NCBI RefSeq assembly: GCF_011397635.1
Contig: NC_064771.1
Location: 15,501,379-15,565,378, forward strand
DNA length: 64,000 nucleotides
Origin: Epinephelus fuscoguttatus
Taxonomy: Eukaryota > Chordata > Actinopteri > Perciformes > Serranidae
Direction of reading: 5' to 3'
Shown piece by piece: positions 56,700-64,000 of this stretch. The notes under the pieces are model-generated. The model had not been told where the DNA came from. It made no database searches and worked only from the letters and a program-made list of their open reading frames with translations. Each line of letters begins with the position of its first letter. The stretch's first letter is position 1. The position numbers were made by a program, and so were the translations under genes.

Positions 56700-59600
56700 G
56701 GTTTAGACAGGGCGTTCCAGCATGTTCACCACCAACCTGGGAGAAAGAGGGGGATTTGGCATGTGTCAACAAGCATACCTGTAACCTGGGAGATGTGCCC
56801 TGCAGGCACCTAGTGATTTTCTCATGATTGTGATGGCCAGACACAGACGACAGGGCTTGCAAAAGTAGACTCCTCAGCAGGACTGAGGTGGCTTAACGTG
56901 GCGTCAGACACACACAACACCGCATTCCATTGGGATGCTCTTTATGCAAAGGGAGGGGTGTTACACTAAGTGTGTGTGTGTGCGCTTATATGCCTGTTTG
57001 TGTCAGTCTATCACAATTACTGTTTGTGCTTGTGGCCACTGAGGGCCAGTGTCATGGTAGCGCTCAGGGAACAGAACACAGGTCCAACCCTGAGAACCTG
57101 AGGAACCTGAGTAGACGTTAGGGGACTAACGGAGTCTAAGGGCTTAGGCCTGGCCCGACACAAACACTTACCTACTGTGTCTGCTGTCTCCGTCACTGTG
57201 TACTGGAAAACAAGAGCTTTGGCGGAGACACTGGATCTGAGGGGTACCCCTGGGCTCCTACCCAGGCCCGAGCTTTTTGTTACATATCTCATGTTTGTTT
57301 TCGGTTTTTGGTCATGTTGAAACGATACTGTATCACTCACAATATTCCTCTTGTGTTTTTTCCTCTCCCATGTCATCCTGAAGTCTTTTCTCTGAAGTGG
57401 TTCCCAACCCCAAGCAACAACAAGGTGGCCCTAAATGTGAGGGAAAGGTGTGCATGAGGGGGCATTAATCTCCCTCTGTCAGTTTGGAGACAAAAGAAGG
57501 TCCTTCCTGATAAAAGAAAAGCCTCGCGTGCGAGAATACGGGGGGTCTCAAAGTGACGGCTGGCATTGCATGACAAACAAAAGCAAATGATTGTCATCAG
57601 TTGTCATGGGGCACAAGATGAAACGCTTACTCAAGACAGATGAAGAGAGTAACTCCAACTGTTGCACTTCTAGTGCCGCCACACCTTAAGACTGCTTTCT
57701 GTTTGATCTCAGTTGTCACTGACGCCTTTGTGAACTCCGGCGACAACAGAGAGCTGCTAGCACATTTTCTTTGTATTCCTGAAGTGTCTGTGCATGTGAA
57801 GGCATGCGTACATATTTTTGTCTATAGGTATACACACTTAATTTACATGCATGTGTTATATCTGGTCAGGGAGTATGTGGTAACAGCCCATTTGCTTCAT
57901 GACAGCAGTCATTATGCTGGAACTTCCTGTACTTCCTCTCGTCATTAATTTACATTAGCGTTTGTAGTCCTTGCATATTGACTCAGGCTAAAGCCTAACT
58001 GAGGCAAGCTGATATGATAATTAAGATAAGCTGGCTGTAGACCCTGAGGTTAGTGTTCCTGGTCGAGTTGTGTAATAGTAATAGCAGGTTTCCTCCACGA
58101 CCAGGGATAGTGAAGCAGGGGAATCTCTAATTGCCCCAATTATCAAGGGAAACCTGCATTCCAGCAGGTGGTAGAGTGAGCGGTGCTATGACAGTAACTG
58201 TGCCATTAGCTGCTCATTAGATTACGACACTACAAATGACTGGAGCTCAATTTCACCCTGTCCCTTGCATGAGTAAAAGGTGGGCAGAATCATATTTTTG
58301 TTTGTGGCAATTGGCTGTTTTAATAAAAGAGATAGGTTACAACCTTTGGCAAACACGGATTAAAAACTCATTGTTTTGGGTGTGGTGATTTGTTTGCTCT
58401 CCTTCCAACGACACCGTTGTCACCATTCGCAGAGAACAGGGTGGCACGCTGGATCAAAACCAAGGCATTGACACATTGTAATCAAATATTCACCTCACAT
58501 GAACCATGACTTATTAAGTTCACAGAGTGCTCAGGGCCATGTTCCTAGGAGAGTTATTTCATTGTTGTGTTGCCAGCTTTTTACCCTATATGGACTCAGC
58601 TGGTTTTAACCGTTTAGATGCAAAACAAATTGAGCATGTGATTTGTGCAGTGAAATGTAAAGATGTGTTATTTGCAGAGTATCCTATCTTGCATGCACAG
58701 GTATTCAAACAAACATACACCTATAAGATCAAAAGGTGCCGGAGCATGGGAAGTGTCAAGGCTAATGCCGTGGCTAAGCCTTGGCCATCTCGTGTCAAGA
58801 GGTTTGGATTAGTCACACTGTGAGGTGTACTGGATGCATTATTTATTAGCTAGCTCGCTTGTTGTTTACACCTCCACCACTACCCGTCCTCCTGCCAGTG
58901 ACACCAGAGGTATAAATCCTAGCTGGCAGGAGAACGAAGAGAACATTAATTAAGGAAATGGAGACAAAGTGTAGCCGGACCACACTGACACTTACTTAAT
59001 ACCGCTGCCCTGTCTTCCTTCACCTATTTATTTAAAAATTATTATAGCAAAGGAGCAATAGGCGAAGTCAAAGTTGATCAGCAGTCAGTCAGACAGCGTT
59101 AAAACCTGATATTCGTCACTGTCACTGTGGCAGGCATTAGCGGAGGCAGTGGGGTGACACGCTCTCTTGTGTTCAAGAAGTTACAAAGTAGTGTTAGGCC
59201 AGAGGTCTTAGAGGAACTAATGGACAGAGGTGAAGGGGTTTCAGAGTCCTCATGAATTATTGAATATGATCAGGTTTCTCGTGCTCTTGTATACGTACAA
59301 ATGCTCGGGCACATGGGAGCAGGACCCTGGTTCCTCTTGCACAGTGGAAAGAAAACCAACACCTGTAATCCCTACAAGGTGCAGAAGAGCAAAGGATCAG
59401 ACTGCTGAGACCTGAGTCTGTTTTGGGATGTTTGAGCCCACATGTGCAAAGACATGTGTATGTTGGCCTGTAGTCCAGTAGAGTGGTTATCGCAGAAGGG
59501 TGTTTCATGTTTGAAAGATCCTCATGAGCTTACAGGAGACAAAATCTGAACATATACAGTTACAAATTTAATGAATAAACAAGTATGAGGAAAATGAAAT

Positions 59601-60990
59601 GCAGCAAAAAAGATGAACAAAAAGTTAGGTATTTACATAAAACCAAATTTCCTAGAATATATTTCACTTGCAATCCTAAACTCTTGTTGTTGGTAATGTG
59701 TTGTGAATGTGATTTTCTAATCCTTTAAAGAACAATGTTGGGTTTGTTGACCCTTATTAGCATTGCCCATAAAATGCTGGTGTTCTTGGCTGGTTTTATT
59801 AAAGCTTAGCTAAATTAATATGCAACAGATTGACTTTAACTTGCAGTAACTGATTTTGTGGCCTCTTGGTGGTGGTGGTAAGGCTGTAAACATAACACTG
59901 ACATATTATTACCCTTTTAATTGTTATGGTTAGGAATTTAAGTTTATTTAAATGGGGAAAAAAGGCCCATTGACACATTTAAAAAAGACGTATGTAACTG
60001 TGGAGAAAGATAGTTGATTGCTGAGTCTTAATCTCAGGGCCCAGTTGTTTTAATCTGGATCACAGTGACTCAGATTTGGAAATCCCATGTTTAGCTGTTC
60101 AGGATCAGCGAAGCATTTTGCTTTTGTTACAGTTTTTTGTCGGCAGTCTGCCAATAAACACACTGCAGTTAGCACCTATCGCCATACATGCTGCCAAGAA
60201 GAAACAAACAGAGATCTTTGAGATTATAACTGAAAATAGCGCCCTTTAAATAGCAGGAAAATATCGCTCCATTGACTTTAAACCAGGTTTATGTTGGTCA
60301 ACAGCGCTGCTTCAGAACTGCAATATGTTTGATATCACAGCTTTTTGGGGTGAATATGCTATTGGAGCAACATCCTTTTTTTCTTTCCTGTACTGGCAGG
60401 TTTAATAGGGAGCCTAATGTCTCCTTTATCTGCTTTATGGAAGTAACTGATAAACAAATCAAGTGGAAAAACATAAATGAATGTCTATGTATTTGACCGA
60501 CTGGGATCAGGATAAACTAGTTGCTTGGATCAAATGTACCAAGATCCTTCCAAAAAAACTTGAACAACACATACTGAGGGTTTGATCCAGATCAAAACCA
60601 AAACTGGATTATGGGATCTAATCCATTTTCAAAATCCTTTTCTTTCTTTTGAACATCCCCTTTTCAGAAGTTGATCCAATCCAATAGCCAAAATCTGACC
60701 TGAGTTCTCTGAACAGCTGTGCCCTGGTCGTCAAATACCAACCCTTTGGGGTGATGGTTTGGTCTCACTATCACCATGACCTGAGAATAAGACTCAACAA
60801 TCAACTGTCTTTCTCCAGAGTTACATACAGCACTTATAACCGATACAGAGCAGGATAAGTATTCATCTGGTGACAAATGAAAGACCAGTATTTACTAAGG
60901 CAGGTTCCGTATATTTGATTATGCGGATATTTTTTCATTAGATAGGTATTCAGTTTTCAATATTTGGATTTTGATAGGCCTTCTTTTTTT
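56700..60990. other. Non-coding stretch, no gene seen
   Basis: No recognisable exon, RNA gene or promoter. Subregion 60490-60720 has many ggatc / gatcc words in both orientations and may be a decayed inverted-repeat element. Other parts read as unique sequence. Confidence 0.4.
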
Positions 60991-61029
60991 GAGAATTTAT
61001 AATAAAAAAGTTATAAATATGTATATAAA

Positions 61030-61760
61030 TGTCAGTGTTTCCCATGCATTCATTTATTTGTGTGGCAGCTGCCACAATATCAATGAGTGCCCTAAATTGA
61101 TATGTATTTTTTACTTTTTAAATTGGGTAAAATCTCTTTTCATTGTAGAGCTGCACAGCCCCTCCTTGCTCCACTCAGCCCTGCGAAGTGGGATTAATAC
61201 TTGTGTGTATGATTTATGCCCAGAGTCCTGTGTGTGATTTAACCGCGAACGATAAATCACACACAACACTTAAAATGCTATTTTATGCGGCTTTACTGTC
61301 TTTACAATTTATAGTTTCTTATATGTGAAATGAACACAAATAAAACTTGCTTTACATTGAAAGAAATGGTTTAAATTCACAAAAATAGACGGGAGTGTGG
61401 TTACAATCCTGGGGAGGTGCATGTCAGCCTCTACGTTGATGCAGAGCCTACGCTGTATATGGCGTCGATACGATGCAAAAGTATAGATCCCGCACTGACA
61501 GGACTAACTGTTAGCATCACACGGCTAATGTTACCTAACCGTTATTAATGGGTTTAACAACAGAGGCGAACTGTTTCGGTGTCGGTGTGAGTTTAATGGG
61601 ACCAATTACTGGCTTCTGTGTTAGCTCGTGCTAGCTGGGCAGACCTTGAACTGAATCTTATAAATACAAATAAAAAGTGCTAACTTTGTTCGAGCTAGTA
61701 TGCTGTTGATTACTACAGAAGCTCTGGAGTCCAGAAATTATATTTGGGACAACCCTAATA
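61030..61760. mobile_element. Dispersed repeat sharing sequence with 38585-38700
   Basis: Starts cagtgtttcccatgcattca, a typical fish repeat opening. The part at 61245-61375 (gataaatcacacacaacac, cttaaaatgctatttta, ggctttactgtctttac, atgtgaaat) aligns with 38585-38690. Class not determined. Confidence 0.55.
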
Positions 61761-63912
61761 CACTCTCACTTCAGTCCTTTTTAGCACTAACTCCTGAGCA
61801 GCTAAATGTTCCACTGAATTCACATGCTAATTGCTAACTTAGCTTGCTGTGTAGCGCTAGCGTGCAGTGGTTTTTTGTTGGGTTTTTCTTTTAAAACCGT
61901 CTGCTGTGGCCAGAAACAGTAAGAGTGAACCAAAACAGTAAAGTTATGAGCTGGAAAACAATGAAAAAAAATTAATACAATAAAGCTCTGAAGAGAAGTG
62001 CAGAATCAGGTCATAATTCTCTGTGGGTTCATCACTACAAGTTGGTGACCCCTTTCACATTTCACACTGTCATTTGATCCATTGTTGAAACAGAAATGTT
62101 CATTATAGCAGCTTTAAAATAATAGTTTAAAGGATGAAGTTGGTCATGACAGGTAGCCTGGATAACTTTGCATTTTGTCAGTTTATTTATACTGTGCTAT
62201 ACTGTCACGTGCTGTATTTATTCATTGATTTAAAAAAAAGAAAAAAATCACATACTTGTGTGTGAATGTTAGTGTGTTTGTGCAGTGGCGTGTTCATATG
62301 ATCATATGATAGAATTTCAGACCCCATGCTCAGCTAAAAGGGGAAAAGCAGCACCTTTACTGCCATCCACTTTGAATTATTCAGCTGTCTTTACCTACAG
62401 TATCTCCGATCTCCAGGACGCGTGATGGGCCTCCTCAGCTCCTGTTTCCTCCCCAACACTAATTACATCTACATTTTGACAGCCCGCCTGTCTTCTAAGG
62501 AGAACCATTATGAAGTGCTCTCTATTAGTATAATAGCAGAAGACGACGAACTGAAAGACTTTGGGGAACGGAAACACTTTCTTGATGCCTAATAAATGGC
62601 ACTCTAACGTTCTAACCTAGTTTACCTGTCTGACCAACGGTGAATTTCCCTTCATGCAACTTCTATGATTATCTTCCTGTCTGGATTAACACCTTGAGGT
62701 GTTGTACCTTTTAATTAGCGCTATTGTGATTTAATAAGTGACTACATTAAAGGGAACACTATTATTTATGTAGTCATTTTAGGTGTGACACTTGGCTGAA
62801 ACACTTAATCTTTCTTGACACACTTAGGACACTAATTAAAACATCTTGTTCTACTTTTCGATGCTGGCGCCTGTGATGAACTACTTGTTACAGATCACAG
62901 TTGGCACGGAAGACCTTCCCCTATATTGAGGACTTTATTTATAAACTATGCAGGGAGAAGAGACAGCTCCTGATGACCAGAGAGGTGCATCAGAGCAGCT
63001 TCAATAGAGAAAGCAGACTTTGAACCATAAATCACAGAAATTTGGAGGTGTCCACTGCAGACTTTTCTGACTATGTTAGCTCATGGTGTACGGAGGGAGA
63101 GTGGTGGTGTGTGTGTGTGAGGGGGGGGTCTGGGCATACTCACTCCAGGGTGCAATGGAAAATCCCATCCCATTCCATCCTGTCCTATGTATTCCCTGGC
63201 AGTGAGGTCATGTTGTCTACCTAACCACAGGCCTCGGGGACTGAGGCCTGATGACTGACTGAGTGATGCTATTTCACCGTGTGCGATCACTGGGTGGCAG
63301 TGTTGAGCCAGAAAGCTGGTGGAGGGAGTAACTGGGAGGAGGACTGGATTCTGGCTTTGTGCAAGTACAGTACAGTGTGTTTGGATTAACATGTAAACAA
63401 CCAACACACGGGATATGAAAACAAATCTATGACGTGTGTTTATTCAGATTTGCAGTTTTCCCCAGCCATCACCCTACTATCAGTTTCAGGTGTAAAGGCA
63501 GTCAGAGCACAGTGCACCCCACACACCCCAACTTTTTCTAACTGAGTGACCCTGTTGTTCCCTCGGGGCCCTGCAGGTGACTGAGAGCATTGTGCGTTGC
63601 TGCTGGATCCGAGGGACTTACCTGTCACCAGCTATAGCCCAAAGGACAAGCCCCTGTCTCTGCTTTGTTGCAGCGGTGACAGGGGGACAAGGGAATACTT
63701 CCAAGGGAACTTTGTTTCCGTGATCAGATGATGATGAAGTGACCTGGTCTGGATTCACATGTGTTGATGGCGGCTGTCAGCGCTTGTTTGATGGGTGGCT
63801 GTCCTTCAGAAGGGCCAGTGGATTGATTAGTGTTAGCAATGAGAGAGAGAGCTTGTGTGTAGAAAGTGCTCCATTTATTTGTTAGGGATGGACCATCAAT
63901 TGCTATATTGTG

Positions 63913-64000
63913 AGGGCTGAACAATATATTGATATTATATTGATAAATAGGGCTGCAGCTATCAGTTATTTTCTGTAATTGATTATTCTTTTAATCCATT
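63913..64000. mobile_element. Two nested or abutting hAT-like MITE ends, cut by the window edge
   Basis: gagggctgaacaatatattgat (63912 onward) resembles the end of the 6131-6528 family. At 63948 tagggctgcagctatcag opens a copy of the tagggctgcaac family, which runs off the window. Confidence 0.55.

Noticed and set aside
56355-56706. Cys/Val/Arg-run ORFs on both strands
   Set aside because: Produced by the (GTGC)n microsatellite.

Overview
This window is nuclear DNA from a vertebrate, almost certainly a percomorph teleost fish. Genes are split into short exons with GT-AG introns, the proteins are clear orthologues of vertebrate genes, and the intergenic DNA is full of small fish-type terminal-inverted-repeat transposons, tRNA-derived SINE pieces and microsatellites. 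No prokaryotic operon, CRISPR array, or rRNA/tRNA gene was seen.

The left 25 kb is gene-dense. From left to right: the last ten coding exons of a myoferlin-family ferlin (+, 262-3157); aarsd1, a free-standing alanyl-tRNA editing protein (-, 4697-8776, 12 exons, 411 residues); ptges3l, a p23-like co-chaperone (-, 10046-13023, 7 exons, 158 residues), lying directly upstream of aarsd1 on the same strand as in mammals; kat7/HBO1, a MYST histone acetyltransferase (+, 15163-23311, 14 exons, 555 residues); and tac4, a tachykinin precursor (-, 24067-25198, 5 exons, 126 residues) tail-to-tail with kat7. Exon phases add up to intact frames in every reconstructed gene. The kat7-tac4 adjacency matches human 17q21.33, which supports calling the peptide gene tac4.

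From 25.3 to 29.2 kb I see no gene. At 29.17-29.81 kb there is a GC-rich promoter-like block with CCAAT and GC boxes, then a candidate first coding exon (29746-29807, +) of a gene I do not recognise. From 29.8 kb to the end I find no convincing coding exon. This part is either a very long first intron or intergenic DNA, with nested transposons, a 59-bp minisatellite, long inverted repeats and a few stretches that look like conserved non-coding DNA.

Most notable: two tachykinin-type peptides in tac4, whose last exon lies antisense to the likely kat7 3' UTR; a kat7 that lacks the segment holding mammalian CDK1-phosphorylated sites and has a 96-bp intron fully open in frame; a near-perfect palindrome beside CTCF- and ETS-like sites in the kat7 promoter; a three-deep transposon nest at 30.2-31.8 kb with readable target-site duplications; and several long foldback elements. 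I did not find a wholly new biological system.
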